Origin: Cervus elaphus
Lineage: Eukaryota; Chordata; Mammalia; Artiodactyla; Cervidae
Length of the DNA stretch: 64,000 nt
Direction: 5' to 3'
Assembly: GCF_910594005.1 (NCBI RefSeq)
Contig: NC_057826.1
Coordinates: forward strand, 27,313,501 to 27,377,500
A program made the translations under genes and the position numbers. How positions within the stretch are numbered: position 1 is the stretch's first letter; the number at the start of each line of letters is the position of its first letter. This document shows, in pieces, positions 32,067 through 45,104 of this stretch. Below the pieces are notes generated by a model. The model did not search any database and was not told the origin of the DNA. It was given only the letters and a program-made list of their open reading frames with translations.

Positions 32067-34404
32067 TCAACCAATAAATGTTGGCTGGTCCTTCTCTCTG
32101 CTTAGGCAAGGTATAGTGGGAAAGAAAGAAATAAAGTATTTCCGTTTCATTGTGTACAGAAGACAGTTGGAATCTGGGTAATTTAAACACACTTTCTAAA
32201 ACACTAGAGAAATATGCAGGTATTTTTCAAAGCATAATTTATGTTCTTTGTTATTTTGGTAGGATGTTCATTTGGTTTTAAAGGGTTTAAATTGTTTCAG
32301 TAATGCTTCATATTTGCTTAACTTATTTCAAAGAAATTAAGAATACTATAGACAGACACACATTGTGATTCATTTGAGAAACATCCTATTAGAATTATAG
32401 GATAGTTTAAAAGTGACGTTTTTATTTTCAAATAACTAATATGATGGCAATTCACTACTAAAAGCATTGATAAGTAGATAACACACCAGATCTTCTTTTA
32501 AAATGTGATTTTACAGTTATTGTCTGTTACCTACAAAGAGTTTAGGGCTGAATTGCAGAGCTGCAAACATGGAATTACCTAAGTGACAATGGCTTGGTGC
32601 ATGTTGACATGCACAAGAGAAGTGTTGTGGTTCTATCTTTGTGGGTATGACTGGTGGCAATTATCATCTGTGTGTGAGACTGTGGCTTAGATGATCGATA
32701 CCAAGTGGTGGGCCTCACCACACTGTCCCCAATCGGCATTGATCTTTGATTTGTGGTTGAAACTATTGTCCACTATAATTTTGTATCAGGTAAATTGCAT
32801 GTACACTCTTGTGGTTTAGGATTACTGATATTTGTTATTCAGAAACTGTATTCTCAATATTCACGCTGCAGAAGCCAGGTTGTAACCAAAACAGTCTGTT
32901 GCTAAATATTCCTTATACCTTATTGAGCAACAGGGCCATTAGGAAATCTGGAGATGCAGTCTTACTGATAACACAATCTGCTTACTATCACAATTCCTAC
33001 AGGCTCACCTGAGACCCAAAATAAGGTCGTATCTTAACTTCTGTCTGCTCAGTTGACTTCTTCCATAGTCTCATGATCAGACCCAAGCCTAGAGCAACTC
33101 TTAAACAAAATATGTCTTTGGTTCTTCCAGGAGCTCTTTCTCCTCTTCATATCCTCTATTTCCTATAATTTCCAATAATTAGCCAAAGGCTTAATTTCTA
33201 TAGATAAATTATTGACACTACACAGATGTATATGCATTCTTAACAAAGAACATCTTTCATATCTCTTGTGAAAACTAAATTGACCCAAATTAAAGCAAAC
33301 AAAGCAAAAACGATGCTTATTTTGAGCAGGCTGTAGCTTCCCACAGGTATTTGTTTGTTGCTGTGTTTTGACAATGTACACTAGTTACTACATCTATTCT
33401 TAACCTGAAAGACCTGAATTCAATTTACCAAATCTCTGTACATCATCATAGAGACATCTTGAATATTTTCTGACCCCTTTTTTATACTTCCATCATTGAT
33501 AAGCTTTACATACTTCCAAATAGTTGCTTTAAAAGATTGATATTTATAATTTTTCTTGGTCTCCATTTTTACTTGGAAACCCCTCTATTGGATCACCGAA
33601 GTATATAGAAATTCCTTTCCAGAATTTTAGGGAGGTAAACTTCTTTTATTTTCTGGACTCTTGATTCTTCTTTAGTTGAACTCCTACAGTTTGATAATGA
33701 CTCCCTGGTGTCTAGGATGAATCTTGGCTTTTGGTAAGAAAGATTTGGGGCACTCTAATCTAATACCCTGGGAGACAGATGGTTACCTTAGATTCTTTTC
33801 TGATCTTGTGTCTTAATTCATGCTCCTAGACTAGGTCACTCACTGTTTCAGTTTTCTTATTCCTTAACCCTGACTCTTGGACCTGGTCTCCTGCTTTCAT
33901 CCCTGCCTTGATCTTGGAACATTCCTATCAATCATGTATTCTTGCCTCCAGGCTCCTGCAGTGGTCCTGCTATCTGTTCTCAAATGTCCCACTATACCAT
34001 TATCTTGTGCAAAACCTCATAGTGCTCTGTGTTGTGTGCTTTTAAGAGGCACTGTTCTTACTAGATGCTGAGGCCAATATCTTGTTATCTTTAGTCCTCC
34101 TTGTTCCTCACTTCACTTAAATAGCCACTTGCCATATTGTGTAGATTCTTTGTGCACCGTCTCAAAGGTGTCCTTAACTTATCCATGGCTGTTGCCCCGA
34201 TTCAGGCTCCCATTTTTTCTTATATGAAGTATTACAATAAAAATGGACTTATTAGCATCAATGGTCTCTCCTTTCAACTGGTGTGAATCCATTCTTCTGT
34301 GATAACATCCATGATCTTCACTGAAATAAGTAGTCCCTTCCTCTTTAATATATATTTATCTAGTGTCTCTATGAGGGTAAGAATTACACTGTATCAAAGC
34401 AATA
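32067..34404. other. Unassigned sequence
   Basis: No gene or clear repeat. A small inverted repeat GTGCATGT-TG-ACATGCAC lies near 32597-32614. Confidence 0.5.
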
Positions 34405-34615
34405 TATGTACCTATGTCCAATGCTAGTCTAAGAGCTTTACAAATATTAACTCATTTAATACTTACAAAAACCTTACTCTCCTTTTATGGGCAAAAAAAT
34501 CTGAGGCATAGAAATGTTAAGTCATGGGTCCAAGATTATCTAGCTAACATCACAACAGAGTCATACATAATTTGAGCTCACAGAGTCATAATTTGAACTC
34601 ACAGTCTAACTTTAG
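34405..34615 (-). repeat. MIR SINE
   Basis: Reverse-complement MIR, clear by eye: GCTTTACAAATATTAACTCA, TTTTATGGGCAAAAAAATCT, GAGGCATAGAAATGTTAAGT. The right end holds a short direct repeat (CAGAGTCATA...TTTGA(G/A)CTCACA, twice). Confidence 0.8.
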
Positions 34616-34746
34616 AAACTTTCACAACTTCTCCAAGATTAATTATTGTATCTTTGAAGAGGATATTCATAAATATTCAACAAATTGTAATAAGGTGGCA
34701 AGAGTAATCTGGACTTACTTTAAAGAAACTTCCATTTTGAATATTG

Positions 34747-34985
34747 TTGTTTTTGTTCAGTCACTCAGTCATATCGGACTGTTTGCAACCCGTGGACTAC
34801 AGCAAGCCAGGCTTCCCGTCCTTCACCATCTCCTGGAGTTGTTCAAACTCATGTCCATTGAGTCAGTGATGCCATCCAACCATCATGTCCTCTGTTGTCC
34901 CCTTTTCCTTCTGCCTTCAAAATTCCCCAGAATCAGGATCTTTTCTAGTGAGTCAACTCTTTGCATCAAGTGACCAAAGTATTAC
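34747..34985 (-). mobile_element. BovB 3'-end fragment
   Basis: TTGTTCAGTCACTCAGTCAT, CTTCCCGTCCTTCACCATCT, TCATGTCCATTGAGTCAGTG, AGAATCAGGATCTTTTCTAG. 5'-truncated minus copy. Confidence 0.9.
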
Positions 34986-35264
34986 ATGCTATTTTAGCAC
35001 CTTTTTTTCTTTGCTTCAGTAGATATGAAGTATCTTTGGATGTTAGTTATATTAATAATTTTTGTACCAAATCTAGGCAAGTTATTATTAAAATCTAATA
35101 ACTGTTTAGGATATACTACCTTGAAATAATGAGTCTTCAAAAAGGAGACAATGGAGTTAAGAATTTGGAGGCAGCTGTGAAATACAAGAGGGCCTTGAAA
35201 GCAAGGACCGTATTTTATGTATATAAAGAAGTAGGCAGAAAGTATCTGAGGTCAAAGAAAAGGA
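34986..35264. other. Unassigned sequence
   Basis: No gene or repeat recognised. Confidence 0.45.
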
Positions 35265-35270
35265 GAGGCA

Positions 35271-38200
35271 GTTCAGTTCAGTTCAGTCGCTCAGTCACGT
35301 CCAACCCTTTGTGACCCCATGAACCGCAGCACACGAGGCCTCCCAGTCCATCACCAACTCCCGGAGTCCACCCATACCCATGTCCATTGAGTTGGTGATA
35401 CCATCCAACCATCTTATCCTCTGAATACCCTTCTCCTCTTGCCCTCAATCTTTCCCAGCATCAGGGTCTTTTCAAATGAGTCATCTCTTTGCATCAGGTA
35501 GCCAAAGTATTGGAGTTTCAGCTTCAATATCAGTCCTTCCAATGAACACCCAGGACTGATCTCCTTTGGGACTGGTTGGATCTCCTTGTAGTCCAAGGGA
35601 CTCTCAAGAGTCTTCTCCAATACCACAGTTCAAAAGCATCAATTCTTCAGTGCTCAGCTTTCTTTAAAGTCCAACTCTCACATCCATACATGACTACTGG
35701 AAAAACCATAGCCTTGACTAGATGGACTTAGTTGGCAAAGTAGTGTCTCTGCTTTTTAATATGCTGTCTAGGTTGGTCATAACTTTCCTTCCAAGGAGTA
35801 AGCTTCTTTTAATTTCATGGCTGCAATCACCATCTGCAGTGATTTTGGAGCCCAGAAAAATAAAGTCAGCCACTGTTTTCACTGTTTCCCCATCTATTTG
35901 CCATGAAATGATGGGACCAGATGTCATGATCTTTGTTTTCTGAATGTTGAGCTTTAAGCTAACTTTTTCACTCTCCTCTTTCACTTTCATCAAGAGGCTT
36001 TTTAGTTCCTCTTCACTTTCTGCCATAAGGGTGGTGTCATCTGCATATCTGAGGTTGTTGATATTTCTCCCAGCAATCTTGATTCCAGCTTGTGTTTCCT
36101 CCAGCCCAGTGTTTCTCATAATGTACTCTGCGTAGAAGTTAAATAAGCAGGGTGACAATATACAGCCTTGACGTATTCCTTTTCCTATTTGGAACCAGTC
36201 TGTTGTTCCATGTCCAGTTCTAACTTGCTTCCTGACCTCATACAGGTTTCTCAAGAGGCAGGTCAGGTGGTCTGGTATTCCCATCTCTTTCAGAATTTTC
36301 CACAGTTTCTTGCGATCCACACAGTCAAAGGCTTTGGCATAGTCAATAAAGCAGAAATAGATGTATTTCTGGAACTCTCTTGCTTTACTGATGATCCAGC
36401 AGATGTTGGCAATTTGATCTCTGGTTCCTCTGCCTTTTCTAAAACCAGCATGAACTTGAAAAAGTTCATGGTTCACGTATTGCTGAAGCCTGGCTTGGAG
36501 AATTTTAAGCATCACTTTACTAGCGTGTGAGATGAGAGGCAATTGTGCGGTAGTTTGAGCATTCTTTGGGATTGCCTTTCTTTGGGATTGGAGTGAAAAC
36601 TGACCTTTTCCAGTCCTGTGGCCACTGCTGAGTTTTCCAAATTTGCTGGCATATTGAGTGAAGCACTTTCACAGCATTATCTTTCAGAATTTGAAATAGC
36701 TCAACTGGAATTCCATCACCTCCACTAGCTTTGTTCATAGTGATGCTTCCTAAGGCCCACTTGACTTACATTCCAGGATGTCTGGCACTAGGTGAGTGAT
36801 CACACCATCATGATTATCTGGGTCATGAAGATCGTTTTTGTATAGTTCTTCTATGTATTCTTGCCATCTCTTCTTAATATCTTCTACTTCTGTTAGGTCA
36901 CTACCATTTCTGTCCTTTATTGAGCCCATCTTTGCATGAAATATTCCCTTGGTATCTCTAATTTTCTTGAAGAGATCTCTAGTCTTTCCCATTCTATTGT
37001 TTCCCTCTATTTCTTTGCATTGATCGCTGAGGAAGGCTTTTTTATCTCTCCTTGATATTCATTGGAACTCTGTATTCAAATGGGTATATCTTTCCTTTTC
37101 TCTTTTGCTTTTCACTTCCCTTATTTCACAACTATTTGTAAGGCCTCCTCAGACAGCCATTTTGTTTTTTTGCATTTCTTTTTCTTGGGGATGGTCTCGA
37201 TTCCTGTCTCCTGTACAATGTCATGAACCTCTGTCTATAGTTCATCAGGCACTCTGTCTATCAGATCTAACCCCTTAAATCTATTTCTCACTTCCATTGT
37301 ATAATCATCAGGGATTTGATTTAGGTCATACCTGAATGGTCTAGTGGTTTTCCCTACTTTCTTCAATTTAAGTATGAATTTGGCAATAAGGAATTCGTGA
37401 TCTGCTCCTGGTGTTGTTTTAGCTGACTGTATAGAGCTTCTCCATCTTTGGCTACAAAGAATATAATCCATCTGATTTCAGTGTCGACCATCTGGTGGTG
37501 TCCATGTGTAGAGTCTTCTCTTGTGTTATTGGAAGAGAGTGTTTGCTATGACCAGTGTGTTCTCTTGGCAGAACTCTATTAGCCTTTGCCCTGCTTCATT
37601 CTGTACTCCAAGGCCAAATTTGCCTGTTAATGATTAAGGTGTTTCTTGACTTCCTACTTTCACATTCCTGTCCCCTATAATGAAAAATGCATCTTTTTTG
37701 GTTATTAGTTCTAGAAGATCTTGTAGGTCTTCGTAGAACCCTCAACTTCAGCTTCTTCAGTGTTACTGGTCAGGGCATAGACTTGGATTACCGTGATATT
37801 GAATGGTTTGCCTTGAAAATGAACAGAGATCATTCTGTTGCTTTTGAGATTACATCCAAGTACTGCATTTCAGACTCTGTTGTTGACTATGGTGGCTACT
37901 CTATTTCTTCTAAGGGCTTCCTGGCCACAGTAGTAGATATAATGATCATCTGAGTTAAATTCACCCATTCCAGTCCATCTCAGTTTGCTGACTCCTAGAA
38001 TGTTGATGTTCACTCTTGTCATCTCCTGTTTGACCACTTCCAACTTGCCTTAATTCATGGACCAAACATTCCAGGTTCCTATGCAATATTGCTCTTTACA
38101 GCTTCGAACCATGCTTCTATCCCCAGTCCCATCCACATCTGGGTGTTGTTTTTCCTTTGGCTCCATCCCTTCATTCTTTCTGGAGTTATTTCTCCACTGA

Positions 38201-38607
38201 TCTCCAATAGCATATTGGGCACCTATCGACCTGGGGAGTTCATCTTTCAGTGTCCTATCTTTTTGATTTTTCGTACTGTTCATGGGGTTCTCAAGGCAAG
38301 AATACTGAAGTGGTTTGCCATTCCCTTCTCCAGTGGACCACATTCTGTCAGACCTCTCCACCATGACCCATCTGTCTTGGGTGGCCCCACACGGCATGGC
38401 TTAGTTTCATTGAGTTAGACAAAGCTGTGGTCTATGTGATCAGATTGGCCTGTTGTCTGTCATTGTGGTTTTGGTCTGTCTGCCCTCTGATGCCCTCTAG
38501 CAACACCTACCATCTTACTTGGGTTTCTCTTACCTTGGATGTGGGGTATCTCTTCACGGCTGCTCCAGCAAATCTCAGCCGCTGCTCCTTAACTTGGACA
38601 TGGGGTC
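35271..38607 (-). mobile_element. Full-length BovB LINE, inactive
   Basis: About 3.34 kb, the most complete copy in the window. The (TTCAG)n tail sits at 35271-35288. It is followed rightwards by the 3' UTR, the C-terminal ORF part, the RT (35718-36542), the linker (NRMGKTRDLFKKIRDTKG, 36992-36750), the endonuclease region and a 5' UTR with GCTCCAGCAAATCTCAGCCG near 38560-38580. A possible 8 bp TSD GAGGCAGT lies at 35265-35272 (overlapping the start of the tail) and 38608-38615. Several frameshifts break the ORF. Confidence 0.92.
35718..36542 (-). pseudogene. BovB reverse transcriptase domain remnant
   Basis: The longest open stretch (274 codons) in the window. It contains the RT palm blocks: RKGRGTRDQIANICWII, then FIDYAKAFDCVD (motif A, metal-binding Asp), GKGIRQGCILSPCLFNFYAE (motif B region) and RYADDTTLMAE (motif C; YADD codons at 36036-36047). 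The catalytic residues are intact, but the frame ends early at both sides: at the left after DTTLPTKSI, at the right where the frame shifts into 36738-36520. It is a fragment of a LINE protein that copies its own RNA at a nicked target, not a host gene. Confidence 0.9.
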
Positions 38608-38615
38608 GAGGCAGT

Positions 38616-40108
38616 AAGCAGTTCATAACACTGTACAGGAGGTGGTGATCAAAACCATCCCCAAGAAAAAAAAAAATGCAAAACGGCAAAATGGGTATCT
38701 GAGGAGGCCTTCAAAGAGCTGAGAAAGAGAAGTGAAAGGCAAAGCAGAAAAGGAAAGATATACCCATCTGAATGCAGACTTCCAAAACAGCATGGAGAGA
38801 TAAGAAAGCCTTCCTAAGTGAAAAATGCAAAGAAATAGCAGAAAACAATAGAATGGGAAAGCCTAGAGATCTATTCAAGAAAATCAGAGATACCCTGGAA
38901 ACAGTTCATGCAAAGATGGGCACAGCAAAGGACAGAAAAAGTATGGAACCTATCAAGAAAAACAGATTAAGAAGAGGTGGCAAGAATACATAGAAGAACT
39001 CTACAAAAAGATCATAGAAAAAGCAAAATAATTCCAGAAAAATCTACTTCGGCTTCATTGACTACACTAAAGCCTTTGACTGTGTGGTCACAACAAACTG
39101 TGGAAAATTCTTAAAGATGTGAATACCAGACCAGCTTATCTGCCTCTTGCAAAACCTGTATGCAGGTCAGGAAGCAACAGTTAGAACCAAACATGGAACA
39201 ATGGACTGGTTCCAAATTGGGAAAGTAGTATGTCAAGCCTGTATATTATCACCCTACCTTACATGCAGAATACAACATGTGAAACACCAGGTTGGATGAA
39301 GCACCAGCTGGAATCAAGACTGCTGGGAGAAATATCAATAACCTCAGATATGCAGGTCACACCACCCTTATGGCAGAAAATGAAGAGGAACTAATGAGCC
39401 TCTTGATGAAGGTGAAAGAGGAGAGTGAAAAAACTGGTTTAAAACTCAACATTCAGAAAACAAAGATCATAGCATCAGGTTCCATCACTTCATGGCAAAT
39501 AGATGGGGAAAAAATGGAAACAGTGACAGACTTTATTTTCTTGGGCTCCAAAATCACTGCAGATAGTGATTGCAGCTATGAAATTAGAAGATGTCTGCTC
39601 CTTGGAAGAAAAGCTATGACAAGCCTGTACAGTGTATTAAAAGCCTAAGACATAACTTTGCTGACAAAGGTCCATATAGTCAAAGATATGGTTTTACCAG
39701 TAGGTATGTATGGGTGTGAGACCTTAAAGACCATAAAGAAGTCTGAGCACTGAAGATTGATGCTTTTGAACTGTAGTATTGAAGTAGACTCTTGAGAGGC
39801 CCTTGGACTACAAGGAGATCAAGCCAGTCAATCCTAAAGGAAATCAGCCCTGAATATTCATTGGAAGTACTATCCTGAAGCTGAAGTTCCAATACTTTGG
39901 CTTCCTGACTCATTGGAAAAGACCCTGATGCTGGGAAAGATTAAAAGCAGGAGGAGAAGGGGACCACAGAGGATGAGATGGTTGGATGGCATAACTGACT
40001 CAATGGACATGAGTTTGAGCAAGTTCTGGGAGATGGTGATGGACAGGGAAGCCTGGCATGCTGCAGTCCATGGGGTCACAAAGAGTTGGACATTACTGAG
40101 TGACTGAA
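38616..40108 (+). mobile_element. 5'-truncated BovB with internal deletion
   Basis: Plus-strand BovB entering at about 38621 (GTTCATAACACTGTACAGGA), running through the linker (NRMGKPRDLFKKIRDT) and jumping at about 39020 straight to the RT motif A region. The intervening N-terminal RT segment is lost. Motif C is mutated (RYAGHTTLMAE, about 39345-39377). The 3' end lies at about 40108 (CATTACTGAGTGACTGAAA). Head-to-head with the preceding minus copy. Confidence 0.92.
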
Positions 40109-40552
40109 AAACAACCACAAATACGCTATATCTCCTCCTGAGCTGGTGTAATCTCAAGAGATGGGAAGAAATGACAGAAATGTATTTCTAAGGAGAAATT
40201 TTTCTAAGAAAAAAAATTAAGTAACCTCAAAATTTCTCCCATAATATTCACTCATATGATAATTAAATATGACAAGGTTGAAAGCTGAACAAAGTTCCTG
40301 TTGAATTATTTATCTAAATTTGGTCTAAAGTCAGAGTAATATGTGAAACTCTCTTGTCACCAAGAGCGAAACCTTACTCTAAATATAGCAACTGTTAATA
40401 AATGCACTATACTGTGGATAGAAAGTGTCTTTCTCCTCAATGTGTTTATAACATCTGTAAATATGATCTCTATAGTATATTATCCACCAAAACTATGTTG
40501 TTTCCTGTTTGGTGATATACTGCTTTACCTCTCATTGGCTTTTTGATTAGTA
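40109..40552. other. Unassigned AT-rich sequence
   Basis: No gene or repeat recognised. Confidence 0.5.
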
Positions 40553-40752
40553 AGAAGTCGCTCAGTCGTGTCCGACTCTTTGCGACCCCATGGACTGTAG
40601 CCTCCCAGGCTCCTCCATCCATGGGATTTTCCAGGCAAGAGTACTGGAGTGGGGTGCCATTTCCTTCTCCAGGAGATCTTCCCAACCCAGGGATTGAAAC
40701 CGGGTCTCCCGCATTATAGGCAGATGCTTTACCATCTGAGCCACCAGAAAAT
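40553..40752 (-). mobile_element. Bov-tA SINE, little diverged
   Basis: Minus-strand Bov-tA close to the family pattern throughout (AGTCGCTCAGTCGTGTCCGA, CTTTGCGACCCCATGGACTG; CGs largely kept). Looks like one of the younger SINEs here. No clear TSD. Confidence 0.93.
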
Positions 40753-43700
40753 GAGGGTTAAGGATGGCAATCACTACAAACACTATCGATAATGAAAACT
40801 TGAGACCCTATCTGAACTTTGTATGGGGCATGAGGAAAGATCTTTTTAAGAAGATTTTTAATCATCTCTCTACTTTCTCTATTCATGTATAAAAGCATGG
40901 AGTCTAAACAGCATAGAAGATAAAAGAAGGGGCAAATAAATAGTAGAAGTCTTACTCTACTCAACAATGACCATGACTTCCTTTTTAACTGTTTTCCATA
41001 GGGTATCACATACTCCTATATACAAATGCAAGTATAATAATATAAAATGAAATGCTTTTGGATTATACTAATAACCATGCTTATCTATGAGGCAATCAAC
41101 AGTGGCTCTAATTGCTGATTCCCATCATTAAATAAATCAACTACAAAAACAAGCAAAAATACTCCTGAATTCTGCATTTGCTCCATTTATATATCCTTTG
41201 TGTAGCAGGCATGCCTAACCTTATTATATCCTCATTCAAGGCTGATAATTAATTTTAGTAAAATAAAATAGCTCTTTTTAAAGAATAGTTCTTATTATTT
41301 ATTAAGTACATATTCTGGGTCCAGAAAACATGGAATACATCACACTGAATTGACGTTGAAAAGGATGGTGGTAAAAATTACAGATGGCATGAATCACTTG
41401 TATCCCTCGATACCCCACAATCAACATTCAAGTAAGAGTTTGGGCAAGCAGGCAGCTCTGCACCTCTTCTTCTTAGATTCAGGATATCCTTAAACCACAC
41501 TGGATGGTCTTCACAAAGTAACTGTGCAAACCACCTTTAATCAAGAAAGCTAGCCAGGACTTATAGGGATGGTATAGTTCTGGTTTATTACCTCTACTGA
41601 AATATATTGAATGAAGATTATTATTTTGAGAAATTTTGGATCTAAACAAAAATCAAATTATTGAGCGTTTGGAACAGGCTAACTACTTAAAATGATAAAT
41701 TACTCATGGCATATCACGGAACTGATCACATCTATGCTTCTGAGGGTCCTTTCCAAGCTGGTTCTGTTTTATTTCTCTGGATTGAGTGCCTGACATGCGG
41801 GGCAAACCATAGTCTCAGAACCTGGCTTATTTTAGAGTGGTCTGTTTAGAGTATATGGTCTCTGAAGCATGTCATTTTTCTTAACCCTTTCTTCCTCTGT
41901 AGGACAAAAATATTTATGGTAATAATGCAGTAATCAAAATTATTATTTTTAGGTTCTTTAGTTTTATAATAAAAACTAATAAAAGTGAAAGATTAAAAAC
42001 TAAAAAAATATTCAAATTCAGCAAATGTTTTACCTGTGAACTAAAACTAGCACCCAACACAGAAAAGTATTATATTATTATTATAATATTATCACTTCAC
42101 ACTTTCGGTGTGAAGTTTTTAAACTTCGGTTTCGGTGTTTTAAACTGTAAATGCAAATAAAAATAAATTACATATATATGTAAAAACTAAAAGAAGCAAT
42201 GAATGAAGGATTTGTTTAGAACTTAAATGAGCGAAATAGCTTTTGAGAGATATTTATCACTAATGTGAAGAATTGCCAACTAATGGTGCTAATGAAATAT
42301 ACACCCACTTTCAGTTGTTTTATTATTTTTCAATTCCATAGACTCAAAGCATCCCCTTTTCCTCTTATTGCTGCACCAGGACAGACCACTCCCAACACTA
42401 GCCTTGGTACCGCTCAGCTTGAAGAAAATTCCCAGTCTCAAATTAGCATCTCCTGTGCCCTTCCACATAATTGGAAGTACTTAAGGTCAAGTGAGTACTT
42501 TCTGATGTGGAGCAGCCTGTCATTCTTTCCCCTTGTCCACACACATTTCTTTCAAATAGCAATTTAAATGATCTTCACAGGATCGGAACTTTTACTATAA
42601 TTGTCTCTCTGAAACTTCCTGTGAGAACTGTGGTTCTGTCTGCTCTAACAGCCAGCCTGAGGGGAACAGATAATACTGGCCATGATGTATTTTATCCCCA
42701 CATTTCCTTTAGCGATCAGTTTGGCCCAATTCTCTACTGCATACCAAGCTTCTGAGCTGAGAAACCTAGAAATTTCTCTTTGCTCATAGCTCCACTAGCA
42801 GACAGGCTTTCCTGGTCCAGATTAAATGCATTGAAATTACACATAGATGAAAGTATAATGATCTAATATTCATTTTAATGCTGTTATCTCCAGTGAAGGG
42901 GAACAGAAAATAGAATATCTAAAGAAAGGAACATGCATGAATATCTTGTTAATAGCTTTCTTGCTGGTTAGGACATAGTGAGCAAATAAAAGTAAGTATA
43001 ATAATTCAGCGAGACAGAGGATATTAAAATGAATCATTATGAAAATGGGACCAAAGCCAATACTGGTGAAGTAGATTCCTTCTGCAAACTTTATCATGTC
43101 TTGACAGTGGGAGTTTTTATTCACTGAGCCTTAGAGATCTGTACTTACAAAGATTATTGCTGTTAAGCATAGAATCTAACAGTCCAAAAAGCCAGAAAAC
43201 AGCCATACCTGTATGCTTTTTAAACATTTCCTTTGTGGCAATAAATAGCAAGTAATTGTGTGAGTGTCCTCTTGCACTTATTTCAAATGTCTGTTGTAAG
43301 GGGGTGGTTAGGAGGTTGTGGCAGTATATATCTGTGAACTCATTAACATTGAAATTCTATTTTGTGAAATTCTGGAAATGTTAGGACCCCAAAATTAAAT
43401 TTATTCAATAAAACTGTTTATCTGCATGTTTTTAGCAAAAAAGTTTAAGAAACTGGAAGAGCATAACTTAATGTGTGATAATGGATCTCTATAACTATAG
43501 AAGAAAAAATAATACTTGTGAAATAATGTCTGTAAAATTATTTTATCCCAGTGTAAGTAGTTTAGGAAAAATCAATAGCTCTTTGAATTCAGGAAATTCA
43601 ATTAATTATTAAACCAGGTCATATATGCATATATATTATTCAACTTTACTAAATATGATCATGAAAGTGGGGTCAGCATATCTTATTTACATACATTAGG

Positions 43701-43779
43701 GTATATAATCTGTTAAGTACCTCACATATTATACATACAAATATTATATACATGGAAAAATATATATGGAAATATACAT
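40753..43779. other. Unassigned AT-rich sequence
   Basis: No gene recognised. A weak MIR-like trace (TCATTTTTCTTAACCCTTTC-TTCCTCTGTAGGA) is seen near 41845-41940, and a perfect short hairpin at 42094-42116 within a TTA-rich stretch. Confidence 0.5.
42094..42116. repeat. Perfect 9 bp hairpin, ACTTCACAC-TTTCG-GTGTGAAGT
   Basis: Arms 42094-42102 and 42108-42116 with a 5 nt loop. Immediately downstream TTCGGTTTCGGTG repeats the loop and arm motif twice, flanked by TTTAAAC/TTTTAAAC. It sits next to an AT-only stretch (42068-42092). Confidence 0.8.
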
Positions 43780-43790
43780 ATATATCACAA

Positions 43791-43970
43791 ACTTTCCTGG
43801 TAGCTCAGCTGGTAAAGAATCTGCCTGCAATGCAGGAGACCCCTGTTCAATTCCTGGGTCAGGAAGATCCTTTAGAGAAGGGATAGGCGCCCATTCCAGT
43901 ATTCTGGCCTGCTGAATTCCCTGGACTGTATAGTCCATGGGGTTGCAAAGAGTCAGACATGACTGAGCAA

Positions 43971-44003
<33 letters not shown>
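43791..44003 (+). mobile_element. Bov-tA SINE ending in a (CA)n tail, 11 bp TSD
   Basis: Bov-tA head and body (CTTTCCTGGTAGCTCAGCTG; ATAGTCCATGGGGTTGCAAA) to about 43975, followed by about 14 CA units (43976-44003). ATATATCACAA is duplicated at 43780-43790 and, after the CA run, at 44004-44014, so the microsatellite lies inside the insertion. Confidence 0.95.
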
Positions 44004-44009
<6 letters not shown>

Positions 44010-44014
44010 CACAA

Positions 44015-45104
44015 GTAGGTTACCTAATAATCACCCATTTTAAGTTTTAGGATTTATGTGTAGTTAATACACATACTCATATATAGTTTGTTTTTCAAGT
44101 CTTACAGTTTGTGATCCCTTCTGGTTCTCTGGCTCTCCATAGCTGCAGGAGTCACTTGGCCTTGGTGTAAAGCATTGATGAGACCAGCTCTGAAATCCAG
44201 CAAGAGTGACAGAATCTCAAGGAAAAGCTTTGTGGTTCAACACCTGAGTCATTCTGATTTGCCTCTAATCTGGCTGTAAGCTTGAGTCCTCATGACTAAC
44301 TGGATCTTTATCTTTCCCTTTGCATCTAAATTTTGAGACCAGATATGGACTTAGACCAAACTCCACTGAGAAGGGTTCTTGACTCAATCAAAAACCCAGA
44401 TCCCCAGGCAGAAAAGGTCATTCTCTGAATTTGTCCTCCTGGGGTTCTTCCTTCTCCTTCAATCCCTAAGATCTAGTTCTCAACTATCGGTTTACTTTTT
44501 TTTGTTTTGCTCTGTTCTTCAAATTCCATGGCACCCAAATTTATCTTACATAAATTTAGATGTTTATAAAATGTTTGATCACGTGGTTTCCAAAATTCTA
44601 AAATCTTCTGTATTTGATTGCCCTCCAGACTTGGCATCTTCTGGTTCTTTTCTGGCTTATCACTTGCACTGATCTTGACTCTTCCTCCATGTTGTGAGGG
44701 TCTGTCTCCCTGGAAAATCTTACTGAGAATTTGGGACCCAGCAATTGAGAACTTATTTCCTGACCCAAAGTTTTACCCTAGCCACCTGCTTCTCAGCTCT
44801 ACCCTATTATAGTCAACCTATTTGCTTCTGATCCTATCATTCTAGTCTAACTTTGCTCTGAATTCTTTACTCTGTCACCAACACCCCTCTAAATTGGCTC
44901 TTAATGTGCTTTGGCTGGGAAGAAGGAAACTTCTTCAAGTTCTATGACACAGAGAAAATAGTATAAAGCCTGCATTTGGTGCACTTTCTTTTGTGACTTC
45001 AGTAATTTTATGTACTTTTTCCTAATTTACTTAACAAGTTTTGTAAGGTTTTAATTGGACAATGTATAGCAATGCATCTATTAGAGGGCCTGGCGTACCT
45101 TCTC
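44015..45104. other. Unassigned sequence
   Basis: No gene or assignable repeat. Confidence 0.5.
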
